DNA from: Enterococcus sp. PF1-24 | GTDB taxonomy: Bacteria > Bacillota > Bacilli > Lactobacillales > Enterococcaceae | DNA length: 57,845 nt | Direction: 5' to 3' | Assembly: GCF_029893325.1 (NCBI RefSeq) | Contig: NZ_JARXWL010000020.1 | Location: forward strand, 1-57,845 | In this document: positions 37,284-45,424 of the stretch, piece after piece | Numbering within the stretch: the stretch's first letter is position 1 | Layout of the letters: the number at the start of each line of letters is the position of its first letter | Program-made: the position numbers and the translations under genes | The notes under the pieces: generated by a model | What the model saw: only the letters and a program-made list of their open reading frames with translations | Database searches by the model: none | What the model was told of the DNA's origin: nothing

Positions 37284-37421
37284 TCAAATAAAATGACATA
37301 CACTTTGGTTTTCCCTACTCATTGACATTAACCAATCTTGAAAAAGAACAGACCCCACCCAATTGATAATTGCGTAATTTCTATTTTGTTCTTCTTTAAA
37401 AAATTGGCTTAAAATTTCAAT
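37284..37421 (-). CDS. Putative leader peptide of the ABC-F gene
   Basis: An open frame ends ...MSMSRENQSVCHFI. It is preceded by a perfect AAGGAGG at 37431-37437, only about 15 bases from the predicted promoter. In frame, the codon at the right distance is ATT (37421), giving 45 residues; a shorter version could begin at ATG 37328. The start is therefore uncertain. Its RNA can form a long stem (AAGAACA with TGTTCTT and CCAAT with ATTGG), as expected for ribosome-mediated attenuation. Leader ORFs of this type control several ABC-F resistance genes. Confidence 0.45.
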   Translation of the reverse strand: MEILSQFFKEEQNRNYAIINWVGSVLFQDWLMSMSRENQSVCHFI

Positions 37422-37452
37422 GCAGGAAAACCTCCTTCGCTTAATTAAATTC

Positions 37453-37481
37453 ATCATAAACGAATTGTTGTTAAAATTCAA
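37453..37481 (-). promoter_or_regulatory. Promoter of the ABC-F leader
   Basis: TTGAAT (37476-37481), a 17-bp spacer and TATGAT (37453-37458) on the minus strand, next to the leader AAGGAGG. Confidence 0.6.
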
Positions 37482-37491
37482 GGCAAAACTT

Positions 37492-37845
37492 TTATTTGTA
37501 GCTAATTTTTTTGATTTGTCTATAGCTAAAATAAGCTAAGGCAAAAGAAACTAGTAGATTCAAACCTAAAAACAATAGCCCCTGATAAAAGATTGGTGCC
37601 ATATTTTTCATTAGTAAATTCACTAAGAAAAATGTCATAACGCCGATGACCGCAGCAACTAATACAGCCACTAACTCCCTTGATAAAACTTTTGATTGTG
37701 GTGTTACATTATCTTTAGGTAAAAAAATACTTCCTTGACTTGTGGAAACTGCATTTCTTGTTTGATTGGTATTTTGACGATCAAATTCACTATTACGAAT
37801 ATTGGATTTTTCTGCAAATTTTCTTTGGGCTTCCTGTGAATTCAT
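37492..37845 (-). CDS. Small two-helix membrane protein of unknown function
   Basis: A 117-residue protein. Its N-terminal half is polar and Asn/Gln/Ser-rich (about 1-55). Two hydrophobic segments follow, VLVAAVIGVMTFFLVNLLM and IFYQGLLFLGLNLLVSFALAY, then a basic end RQIKKISYK. I do not recognise the family. ATG at 37845 follows GGGAGG. It lies upstream of the ABC-F leader on the same strand, with no clear terminator between, but the leader has its own promoter. Confidence 0.65.
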   Translation of the reverse strand: MNSQEAQRKFAEKSNIRNSEFDRQNTNQTRNAVSTSQGSIFLPKDNVTPQSKVLSRELVAVLVAAVIGVMTFFLVNLLMKNMAPIFYQGLLFLGLNLLVSFALAYFSYRQIKKISYK

Positions 37846-37956
37846 AGCAATGCCTCCCATTTTAGCAATCATCAGTTTCACTGTATAAAGTATTTAATTG
37901 ATCACTTTTTCTTATTATAACATGGTGATAGCTTTGATAAATCAGCCTTAAGAATG

Positions 37957-37997
37957 AAAAAAATTAGCAACCAACGTCATTTGGCGTTGGTTGCTAA
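37957..37997 (-). terminator. Terminator of argS
   Basis: A 13-bp perfect stem TTAGCAACCAACG/CGTTGGTTGCTAA, followed by seven T on the minus strand. It is separated from the argS stop by palindromic repeat H. Confidence 0.92.
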
Positions 37998-38007
37998 CCC
38001 TTTTTTT

Positions 38008-38130
38008 ATTGTTCAGCTACAAGAGTTTGCACCATTCGATAAAGTGAAAAAGAAATTCGCGGTACAAAACACCGCTATAATTTATTTTTGCGCTTTACTC
38101 AGGTACAGAACAACTCTTTTCGCTTTTCTT
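38008..38130. repeat. Dispersed palindromic repeat, copy H (inverted orientation)
   Basis: Begins GTTCAGCTACAAGAG and ends CTCTTTTCGCTTTTCTTG. It has the apical CGCGGTACAAAACACCGCTA and arms AAAGTGAAAAAG/TTTTTGCGCTTT. It lies in the argS 3' untranslated region. Confidence 0.85.
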
Positions 38131-38132
38131 GA

Positions 38133-39824
38133 TTACATTTTATTCGGTGCTTGTAAGCCTAATAAGCGTAAATCTTCTTTCAGCAATTGAGTTACCCCGT
38201 AAACTAATGCCAAACGCGCTTGTTTGCCTTCATCTTCAACTAAAATCTTAGTGTGAGCGTAGTATTTATTGAAAGCTTGTGCTAATTTAATGGCATGTTT
38301 AGCAATGACTGATGGTTCATAGCTATCAGCCGCTTGCATAATGGTTTCAGGATATTTTTGCAATAACTTGATAATTTCCCAGCTAGCTTCGTCCGCTAAA
38401 GTATAATCGGCAGTTTCACTAGGTGTAAAGTCTGCTTTTTCTAAAATACTCATCGCCCGCGCATAAGTATATTGCACGTAAGGACCCGTTTCGCCTTCAA
38501 AACGTACGACTTCTTCCAAATTGAAATCAAAATTATTTAAGCGATCATTTTTTAAATCGTGGAAAATAACCGCACCTACACCGACCTGTTTTGCTACTTC
38601 ATCTTTGTTTTCTAAATCAGGATTTTTTTCAATAATTTGTTCTTTGGCAGAGTCAATCGCTTGGTTTAACACTTCTTCAAGTAAAATAATTTTCCCTTTA
38701 CGCGTAGATAATTTTTTACCCCCTTGCGTAATTAAACCAAAAGGAATATGGTGCATATCCTCTGACCAATCAAAGCCCATTTCTTTAAGTACAGCTTTTA
38801 ATTGTTTAAAGTGATAACTTTGTTCATTGCCTACCACATATAATGATTTAGCAAAATTGTAATTCCGTTTACGGAAAAGTGCAGCTGCTAAATCGCGGGT
38901 AATATATAACGTTGCTCCGTCTGATTTACGAATTAAAGCGGGATTTAAATCATAAGCTGATAGATCAACAATATCGGCACCATTGTCTTCTTTTAATAAA
39001 TGTTTTTCTTCCAACATTTCAATGATTTCAGCCATTTTATCATTGTAGAAAGCTTCGCCGTTTAATGAATCAAAATCAACATCTAGCATACCGTAGATTT
39101 TATTGAATTCTTGTAAAGATTCATCTCGGAACCATTGCCACAAACGAATCGCTTCGGCATCGTCTTCTTCCAATTTTTTGAACCACGCCCGCGCTTCATC
39201 TTCCAAAGTCGCGTCTTTTTCAGCTTCTTCGTGGAATTGCACGTATAAACGTAATAGCTCGCTAATTGGTTTTTCTTGAACAGCTTCTTCAGAACCCCAT
39301 TTTTTGAAAGCCACAATTAATTTACCAAATTGTGTACCCCAATCGCCTAAATGGTTAATCTTTACTGGTTGATAACCAATTTTTTCTAAAATCAAAGCAA
39401 TCGAATTACCGATTACCGTTGACCGTAAATGGCCCATTGAAATTGGCTTAGCAATATTTGGAGAAGACATATCAATTGGTACTTGCCCGCCATTACCGAT
39501 ATTTGCTGAACCAAACTGATCTTGTTCTTTTACAATTGTTTGTAAAACTTGTTGAGCAACCACGCCTTTATTCATAAAGAAATTTAGGTAAGGACCCACG
39601 ACTTGAATTTTTTCAAAAGCGGTTGGATCGATTTGTTCTGCTAATTCAGCCGCAATTTGTTGTGGCGCTTTGCGAAAAGCCTTTGCTAAAGCAAACGCTG
39701 GAAAAGCTACGTCCCCATGATCCGCTGATTTAGGATTTTCTAATAAATTTTGAACTTCTGCTAATGATAAATTTTCTTTAACTACTTCATAAATTGCTAA
39801 AGCCACGACTTCTTTGTTATTCAT
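38133..39824 (-). CDS. argS: Arginyl-tRNA synthetase
   Basis: A class I synthetase of 563 residues. The N-terminal Add-1 domain precedes the HIGH-like motif seen as [20 protein letters not shown]. The catalytic fold continues with [16 protein letters not shown] and the region [18 protein letters not shown]-like around [16 protein letters not shown], and the C-terminal DALR anticodon domain closes the protein. ATG at 39824 follows GGGGG; the codon before it is TTG. Expression is controlled by the T-box upstream. Confidence 0.97.
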   Translation of the reverse strand: MNNKEVVALAIYEVVKENLSLAEVQNLLENPKSADHGDVAFPAFALAKAFRKAPQQIAAELAEQIDPTAFEKIQVVGPYLNFFMNKGVVAQQVLQTIVKEQDQFGSANIGNGGQVPIDMSSPNIAKPISMGHLRSTVIGNSIALILEKIGYQPVKINHLGDWGTQFGKLIVAFKKWGSEEAVQEKPISELLRLYVQFHEEAEKDATLEDEARAWFKKLEEDDAEAIRLWQWFRDESLQEFNKIYGMLDVDFDSLNGEAFYNDKMAEIIEMLEEKHLLKEDNGADIVDLSAYDLNPALIRKSDGATLYITRDLAAALFRKRNYNFAKSLYVVGNEQSYHFKQLKAVLKEMGFDWSEDMHHIPFGLITQGGKKLSTRKGKIILLEEVLNQAIDSAKEQIIEKNPDLENKDEVAKQVGVGAVIFHDLKNDRLNNFDFNLEEVVRFEGETGPYVQYTYARAMSILEKADFTPSETADYTLADEASWEIIKLLQKYPETIMQAADSYEPSVIAKHAIKLAQAFNKYYAHTKILVEDEGKQARLALVYGVTQLLKEDLRLLGLQAPNKM

Positions 39825-39870
39825 CAATTTTTCCCCCTTGAATTAAATCTTCTAAATGGTTATCAGACAT

Positions 39871-40115
39871 AAAAAAAGCCCCTAATGAAATTAATAATAA
39901 ATTTCATTAGAGACGAGAATTCCCGCGGTACCACTCTGCTTGTTCAATCAAATTGAACCTACTTTTCTAATAACGGTAGATGGCCGTCTGTTGCCAGATT
40001 TATCTTAAGTGCGCTTCCTTATAATTGCTATATTTGGCTCTCACCCACCCAAACTCGCTGACATGTTCATTATAAGTACTCTCTTAAGCTGATAATCAAT
40101 TATTAAACTAGCTAG
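39871..40115 (-). ncRNA. T-box leader of argS
   Basis: The T-box sequence AGAGTGGTACCGCGGGA is at 39921-39937 on the minus strand. It is followed by a terminator stem (CTAATGAAATT/AATTTCATTAG, 39871-39912) ending in seven T. Stem I has CTTAAG/CTTAAG and TTATAA/TTATAA helices enclosing an internal loop with AGTA opposite GGAAGCGCA. The specifier codon there reads CGC (40011-40013), arginine, matching argS. Uncharged tRNA-Arg should prevent termination. Confidence 0.93.
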
Positions 40116-40149
40116 AATTATAGCAGAATTTTTTAACAAAAGCTACTTT

Positions 40150-40194
40150 AAAAAAATAGGATTGCCCAATTTCTAAAAAATTGATGCAATCCTA
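40150..40194 (-). terminator. Terminator of the phosphatase lipoprotein gene
   Basis: Stem TAGGATTGC/GCAATCCTA with further inner pairing, then seven T on the minus strand. Confidence 0.88.
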
Positions 40195-40206
40195 AAAGTT
40201 ATTTGT

Positions 40207-41094
40207 TTATTTTGCTTGGCCTTTTTCTACATAAGTTAAGTCGTTTACTGCTTCAACGATGAATTTACCATCTTTGTAAACCACTTTACACACGCTGGCG
40301 TTTTTCAAACCAGTTGCTGGTACTTCAGCATTGGCATCTAAAGATGAAACCAAAGCGGCAATTGTCATTCCATGTGAAGTTACTAAAATATTTTCTTGCC
40401 CAGCTTTTTCAGCATCAGCAACAATTTCATTCAACGCATCATTAGCACGATCAACAACTGTTTGATAATCTTCTGCTTGCCAGCTTACTTGATCAGCTGG
40501 AATTTCATTTTCAGCACCTAATTCTTCTAATTTATCAACGTCTAGTTCATGTAATGTATCAGCAAATCCGTGAATTGACTTAACAAAGCCATCTTCTGCC
40601 ATCTCTGCTTGCCATTCTTCTAATGTAATCCCTTGTTTTTCAGCAATTGCTGTCCACATATCTTCATTTGGCATGCCTTCATAAGTTCCGAAATTGAATT
40701 CTCGTAAACGTTTATCTTCATGAATGGTATCAATTAAATCTGCTTGACCGTTATTTTCTAAAACTAAAGTTGCTGTTTCAACAGCTCGACCACTATCACT
40801 TGAATAAACCGCATCAAATTCAACATCTGTTAAACCTTTACCTAAAGATTCTGCCACTTCAACGCCAATTGGTGTTAAAGGTGCATCAATCCACCCTTGA
40901 GAGCGATCTGTCGTATTTAACATCGTTTTTCCATGACGGGCAATATAAATATTAATTTGTTCCGGTGCATCTTTAACTACAGTTTCTTTCGTATCCGCAG
41001 TTGACGAATCTGTTGTTGCAGCAGTATCTTGACACGCTGCCAAACACATAACTAATCCTAAAACACCTAATAATTTTGTTGCTTTTTTCATCAT
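40207..41094 (-). CDS. Histidine-phosphatase-family lipoprotein
   Basis: A 295-residue exported protein. A lipoprotein signal peptide ends in the lipobox LAAC (Cys21), then a Thr/Ser/Asp-rich linker. The rest is a histidine phosphatase (phosphoglycerate mutase superfamily) domain: IYIARHGKTMLN with the RHG triad (Arg53-His54-Gly55), SSDSGRAVETA for the second arginine, REFNFGTYEGMPNE, and TSHGMTIAALV with the second histidine. It should act outside the membrane. The substrate is unknown. It is monocistronic between argF and argS. Confidence 0.88.
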   Translation of the reverse strand: MMKKATKLLGVLGLVMCLAACQDTAATTDSSTADTKETVVKDAPEQINIYIARHGKTMLNTTDRSQGWIDAPLTPIGVEVAESLGKGLTDVEFDAVYSSDSGRAVETATLVLENNGQADLIDTIHEDKRLREFNFGTYEGMPNEDMWTAIAEKQGITLEEWQAEMAEDGFVKSIHGFADTLHELDVDKLEELGAENEIPADQVSWQAEDYQTVVDRANDALNEIVADAEKAGQENILVTSHGMTIAALVSSLDANAEVPATGLKNASVCKVVYKDGKFIVEAVNDLTYVEKGQAK

Positions 41095-41147
41095 TTCATT
41101 CCCCCAAAAATATTTTTTTGCTGAACTTGATGGCGTAATAATGGCGT

Positions 41148-41193
41148 AAAAAAAACCTAATCAATGTCCAAAAAATAGACATTAATTAGGTTT
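41148..41193 (-). terminator. Terminator of argF
   Basis: A 16-bp stem AAACCTAATCAATGTC/GACATTAATTAGGTTT with one mismatch, followed by T-run on the minus strand. Confidence 0.9.
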
Positions 41194-41279
41194 GGCTTAA
41201 CTTAATAATCACCATCCGTATCAACAATCTTACTATACACCAAGGTTGAAAGCGGTGTCAACGGTTTTATTTGATTTTT

Positions 41280-42296
41280 TTAGACTTTAGGAATAAATAA
41301 ATTTCCTAACGTCACAGCCATAATCGCTTTGATAGAATGAAGTCGATTTTCAGCTTGTTGAAATTGGCGACCGTAACTACTATTGAAGGCTTCATCGGTG
41401 ATTTCCATCTCGTTAATTCCGAATTTTTGATAAATTTCTTGGGCGTATTCAGTTTCTAAATTATGAAAAGCTGGCAAACAGTGTAAGAGAATTAATTTTG
41501 GATTTTTAGTTTGTTCAATCATCGCCATGTTGATTTGATAAGGCATTAACAATTCAATCCGTTCTGCAAATTTATCTTCTTCACCCATGGACACCCAGAC
41601 ATCAGTATATAATACATCAGCATTTAAAACACCGTTAGCCACATCAGCAGTAACTGTAATTTTTGCCCCTGATGTTGTGGCAAATTTTTCTGCTAATGCT
41701 ATAATTTCGGTTGCTGGTTGCAAAGCTGTTGGCGCTACAATTGTCACATTGGTTCCTAAAATCGCCCCCGTCACCAATAGCGAACTAGCTACATTATTAC
41801 GACCATCCCCTACATAAACTAAATTAATCCCCCCAACACAGCCAAAATTTTCTTGAATCGTCAAAAAATCCGCAATCATTTGTGTGGGATGCCAAGTATC
41901 TGTTAAACCATTCCAAACGGGTACCCCCGCATATTCAGCTAAAGTTTCTGCGGTAGTTTGCTTAAAGCCACGAAACTCAATGCCTTCAAACATACTCCCC
42001 AACACTTGTGCCGTATCTGCTACCGATTCTTTTTTCCCTAATTGAATATCATTGATTCCTAAAAATTCTGGCTGCGCCCCCAAATCAACAGCCGCAGTTG
42101 TAAAAGCCGCTCTAGTTCGCGTAGAAGTTTTTTCAAACAACAAAGCAATATTTTTACCAGCTAAATATTTATGAGAAATGCCTTGTTTCTTCATAGCTTT
42201 TAAATGTTGGGAAAAATCAATTAAATATTGTAATTCATCTTTTGTAAAATCTTTCTCTGATAAAAAACTTCTTCCTTGAAAAATTGATTGCATCAT
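41280..42296 (-). CDS. argF: Ornithine carbamoyltransferase
   Basis: Joins ornithine and carbamoyl phosphate to citrulline, or runs in reverse in the arginine deiminase route. The 338-residue protein has [12 protein letters not shown] (carbamoyl-phosphate loop), ARGFK-like [14 protein letters not shown], the [11 protein letters not shown] box, and [12 protein letters not shown] with the catalytic cysteine. No arcA, arcC or other arg genes are adjacent. Two ARG-box-like sites upstream suggest control by ArgR-type regulators. Calling it argF rather than arcB is uncertain. Confidence 0.9.
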   Translation of the reverse strand: MMQSIFQGRSFLSEKDFTKDELQYLIDFSQHLKAMKKQGISHKYLAGKNIALLFEKTSTRTRAAFTTAAVDLGAQPEFLGINDIQLGKKESVADTAQVLGSMFEGIEFRGFKQTTAETLAEYAGVPVWNGLTDTWHPTQMIADFLTIQENFGCVGGINLVYVGDGRNNVASSLLVTGAILGTNVTIVAPTALQPATEIIALAEKFATTSGAKITVTADVANGVLNADVLYTDVWVSMGEEDKFAERIELLMPYQINMAMIEQTKNPKLILLHCLPAFHNLETEYAQEIYQKFGINEMEITDEAFNSSYGRQFQQAENRLHSIKAIMAVTLGNLFIPKV

Positions 42297-42328
42297 TTTT
42301 TTATCTCTCCCTACTTCATTTTTTGATA

Positions 42329-42342
42329 ACGATATTTATACA
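42329..42342 (-). promoter_or_regulatory. ARG-box-like operator 1 of argF
   Basis: Minus-strand TGTATAAATATCGT matches 12 of 14 positions of TGNATNNNNATNCA and lies about 35 bases upstream of argF. Confidence 0.5.
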
Positions 42343-42399
42343 TTTCAGCAACTAAAAAGTTTAAAACATCCATTAAACACCAAAAATATTACACTTCGA

Positions 42400-42413
42400 T
42401 GAATTTTTATACA
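42400..42413 (-). promoter_or_regulatory. ARG-box-like operator 2 of argF
   Basis: Minus-strand TGTATAAAAATTCA matches the ArgR/AhrC consensus TGNATNNNNATNCA at every fixed position. It lies 71 bp from operator 1. Confidence 0.6.
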
Positions 42414-42452
42414 TTATAACAGACTTTTATTTTATTTTCTATCATTTTTAAA

Positions 42453-42508
42453 CAAAAAAATTCAGAAACTAGCTGAAAGTTTCTTCAGGAATAGTTTCTG
42501 AATCTTTT
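42453..42508 (-). terminator. Terminator of the tsaB-tsaD operon
   Basis: Outer stem TTCAGAAACTA/TAGTTTCTGAA with an inner AAGTTTC/GAAACTT hairpin, then seven T on the minus strand. Confidence 0.88.
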
Positions 42509-42509
42509 T

Positions 42510-43541
42510 TTATCTTTCTTGTGAAAAAATTAAGCTAGGTTTTGCATTTAAATCTAATTCAGCAAAATGACCTTTTTGTGCTTCAATGTAAGCCGCTGCT
42601 CCAATCATCGCCGCATTATCACCACATAAACGTAAAGGCGGAATGATTAAGGGCATGATTGGAAAGTTTTCTGCTACCATTTCCGCCATGCCTTGTTTCA
42701 AACCTTGGTTGGCTGCCACGCCACCGGCTATAATTAATTGTTTAACTGGATATTGTTGACAAGCTCGTTTGGTTTTTTCAACTAAAACTTCAACCACACT
42801 GGCTTGAAAGCTGGCTGCTAAATCAGCTGGCACTAAAACTTCAGCTCTCTGCTCAGCATTGTGAACCAAATTAATAAAGGCACTTTTTAAGCCACTAAAA
42901 CTAAAATCAAGATTATCTTCATGAATCATCGCTCGTGGGAAATGATAGGTATCACTGCCTTGTTGCGCTAACTCATCTAAAGCTTTCCCACTGGGATAAG
43001 GCAAACCTAAAATCCGCCCGACTTTATCATAAGCTTCACCAGCGGCATCATCACGGGTCTCACCAATTACTTCAAAAGAGCCATCTTCCACCATATAGAC
43101 TAATTCCGTATGGCCGCCACTGACTAACAGCGCCATTAAAGGAAACTCCAACGGCTGCACAAATTTAGCGGCATAAATATGCCCTGCCATATGATTGACT
43201 GGAATCAACGGTAAATCATGCGCCCAAGCAAAAGCTTTAGCTGCAGAAACACCAATCAGTAATGACCCCACTAAACCGGGACCGTAAGTTACTGCCACCG
43301 CTGTTAAATCAGCCGGGGTAATTTCCGCTTCCAACAAAGCATCATCAATACATAAAGTAATTTGTTCAACATGATGACGACTAGCTACTTCCGGCACGAC
43401 GCCACCAAAGCGACGATGACTTTTAATTTGTGATGCGACAATATTTGTTAAAATTTTCTCGCCATCCGCAATTACTGCAACGCTAGTTTCATCACAGCTG
43501 CTTTCAATGGCTAAAATTAATTCATTTATTTGCTTAGACAT
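42510..43541 (-). CDS. tsaD: tRNA N6-threonylcarbamoyladenosine transferase
   Basis: Catalytic subunit that installs t6A37 on ANN-decoding tRNAs together with TsaB, TsaC and TsaE. The 343-residue protein has [15 protein letters not shown], the metal-binding HMAGHIYA histidines, [12 protein letters not shown], and [14 protein letters not shown] at 43541 overlaps the stop of the upstream rimI (TAATG), so the two are translationally coupled. The frame is open upstream only because it overlaps rimI. Confidence 0.97.
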   Translation of the reverse strand: MSKQINELILAIESSCDETSVAVIADGEKILTNIVASQIKSHRRFGGVVPEVASRHHVEQITLCIDDALLEAEITPADLTAVAVTYGPGLVGSLLIGVSAAKAFAWAHDLPLIPVNHMAGHIYAAKFVQPLEFPLMALLVSGGHTELVYMVEDGSFEVIGETRDDAAGEAYDKVGRILGLPYPSGKALDELAQQGSDTYHFPRAMIHEDNLDFSFSGLKSAFINLVHNAEQRAEVLVPADLAASFQASVVEVLVEKTKRACQQYPVKQLIIAGGVAANQGLKQGMAEMVAENFPIMPLIIPPLRLCGDNAAMIGAAAYIEAQKGHFAELDLNAKPSLIFSQER

Positions 43542-43999
43542 TATTTCTTCCTCAATTTCTTTTGCATAACGATGCCGTTTTCTAAAGGATTTTGATAGTA
43601 TTTTTTTCGCAAAGCTACCGAAGTAAAACAATTTTTCTGATAAAGGCATTGGGCTGCTTGATTGGATTCACGAACTTCTAAAAAAAGTAATTGAACTGCT
43701 TTTTCTTGCAGTTTAACCTCTAACTCATTTAAAAGCGCTTTGGCGATTCCTTGACCTTGAAAAGTTTTTTTCACAGCCACGTTGATAATTTCACCTTCAT
43801 CTAAAAAACTATGATAGCCGAGATAGGCTACTAACTGGTTTTCTTCCATGTAAAGCAAATAATGACTATGTTCATTTTCTAAATCACTTAAAAACTGGCT
43901 GGCCTTCCAAGGCGCACCAAAAGTATAGCTTTCTTGGCTTAATTGCCATAATTTTTCAGCTAAATCAGCTTTCTCGAAAATCTCTGCTGCTACAAACAC
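43541..43999 (-). CDS. rimI: RimI-type ribosomal-protein alanine N-acetyltransferase
   Basis: A GNAT-family acetyltransferase of 152 residues. The acetyl-CoA-binding motif A is [20 protein letters not shown], and [15 protein letters not shown] carries motif B. Homologues acetylate the N-terminal alanine of ribosomal protein S18. It lies between a second GNAT gene and tsaD, the standard tsaB-rimI-tsaD neighbourhood. Confidence 0.88.
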   Translation of the reverse strand: MFVAAEIFEKADLAEKLWQLSQESYTFGAPWKASQFLSDLENEHSHYLLYMEENQLVAYLGYHSFLDEGEIINVAVKKTFQGQGIAKALLNELEVKLQEKAVQLLFLEVRESNQAAQCLYQKNCFTSVALRKKYYQNPLENGIVMQKKLRKK

Positions 44000-44031
44000 G
44001 TTCAGGCCTCACTTAATTTAATCTTTTATCA

Positions 44032-44571
44032 TTACTGTAAATACTTTATCATAGCTAAAGCATCTTCATTTGTTTCGTTATAATATTTTTTACGAATCCG
44101 CTGAGAGACAAAACCTAATTTCCGATAAAGACGCTGAGCGTCTTTATTGCCCATACGGACTTCTAAACTCATGGTTTCACAGCGATATTCTACTGCAAAT
44201 TTTTCAACTTCTATCATTAAAAAAGTGCCGATGCCAGCTTTTTGAAATTTAGGTTTCACTGCAAAATTAGTTATATGGGCATCACTGCCAATTACGCGAC
44301 AACCAATAAAAGCAATTACCAAATCATTTTTATCAAAAAGCCCAAGATACAAATGAGGAATCCGCGAACGAATTTCAGAAGTAAAAGCACTTTTTTTCCA
44401 GGGCAACTCGCCATGGTAAATTTCCCTCTCTAAATCTAAGAGCTGTTTGACATCTTCAACGGCTAACCCTCGCACCAGAAACTCTTGATTGAGGAAATTG
44501 ACTTGTTTTTGGGGAAATTCTTTTTTTGCAGAACCAAAATTTATAATAAATCGTTTAAATTTTTTCAACAT
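44032..44571 (-). CDS. Second GNAT-family (RimI-like) N-acetyltransferase
   Basis: A 179-residue GNAT protein whose motif A is VKPKFQKAGIGTFLMIEVEK, followed by LEVRMGNKDAQRLYRKLGF. It has about 30 extra N-terminal residues compared with the next gene. It overlaps tsaB by 17 bases and precedes the other rimI by 32 bp. Two RimI-like genes in tandem suggest an ancient duplication with different targets. Which one modifies S18 cannot be told. Confidence 0.85.
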   Translation of the reverse strand: MLKKFKRFIINFGSAKKEFPQKQVNFLNQEFLVRGLAVEDVKQLLDLEREIYHGELPWKKSAFTSEIRSRIPHLYLGLFDKNDLVIAFIGCRVIGSDAHITNFAVKPKFQKAGIGTFLMIEVEKFAVEYRCETMSLEVRMGNKDAQRLYRKLGFVSQRIRKKYYNETNEDALAMIKYLQ

Positions 44572-45274
44572 AATTTTGATCTTCCTCTTGGTTGGTCGCT
44601 AACCATTTTTCTTCAGCTTCCACCCGTTTTAAATATTTAGGTAAAAAGCTATGCACATCAGCAACTGGCTGGGCGTTTTCTCCTAACAAAGCTACGACAG
44701 CACCACTAGGTAGATCCCAGTGAGGTTCTTGATTAATTTCTGCATGAGGTAGGCCTGCTTTAATTTTCTCTTGAAACTTCGCAACATCACTACCTACGAA
44801 ATAAACTTTTTGACCTTCAGGAATTTTTGTTAATAAATCCGTTAAAGCAATATGTTGATCAGCTAACTGATTGACTAACTCCCCGGCTTGCCACTGATAA
44901 ATTCCCGCATAAACATTTTCCCGCCGGGCATCAAATAGTGGAATAATCCAACCTTCTCGACTTACGCAATTCGCTGCTAAAGCTTGCAAACTAGAGACAC
45001 CGACTAATTCTTGATTTAAGGTATAAACTAAAGTTTTAGCGACAGTCACACCAATTCGTAAACCAGTGTAAGAACCAGGGCCTTCTGCGACAACAATCCG
45101 TTGAATTGCTTTAGGCGTTAAACCGAGACTTTTTACTAAAGTATCAATCGCTGGCATTAAAGCAATACTATGATTTTGTTTTACATTCAGTTGAATTTGA
45201 CCTAACACCTGCTTATCTTCAACAACTCCGACTGCTAAAGCTTGGTTAGAAGTATCAATTCCTAAAGTTATCAT
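44555..45274 (-). CDS. tsaB: tRNA t6A-modification subunit TsaB
   Basis: A non-catalytic ASKHA-fold partner of TsaD. The 239-residue protein starts MITLGIDTSNQALAVGVVED and contains VVAEGPGSYTGLRIGVTVAK. The C-terminal half is shorter and more variable, as in the family. It is the first gene of the tsaB-GNAT-rimI-tsaD operon. Confidence 0.94.
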   Translation of the reverse strand: MITLGIDTSNQALAVGVVEDKQVLGQIQLNVKQNHSIALMPAIDTLVKSLGLTPKAIQRIVVAEGPGSYTGLRIGVTVAKTLVYTLNQELVGVSSLQALAANCVSREGWIIPLFDARRENVYAGIYQWQAGELVNQLADQHIALTDLLTKIPEGQKVYFVGSDVAKFQEKIKAGLPHAEINQEPHWDLPSGAVVALLGENAQPVADVHSFLPKYLKRVEAEEKWLATNQEEDQNYVEKI

Positions 45275-45378
45275 TCAAAATCCCTCTCTTAATCCACATT
45301 GACAATGGCATTATTTTAGCACAAGTTCCCCTCTATAAAAAGCCAAGAAAGCTATTTTCTTGTTAAAGCAATTAAAAA

Positions 45379-45413
45379 AAACGAAAATCCGTGATCTCTC
45401 AGAAGATTTTCGT
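45379..45413 (-). terminator. Terminator of the ABC exporter operon
   Basis: Stem AACGAAAATC/GATTTTCGTT between the permease stop and tsaB, with a T-run on the minus strand. Confidence 0.85.
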
Positions 45414-45424
45414 TTTATTTTTTA

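Noticed and set aside
39871-40115. tRNA-like folding upstream of argS
   Set aside because: The conserved AGAGTGGTACCGCGGGA and following terminator identify a T-box leader, not a tRNA gene.
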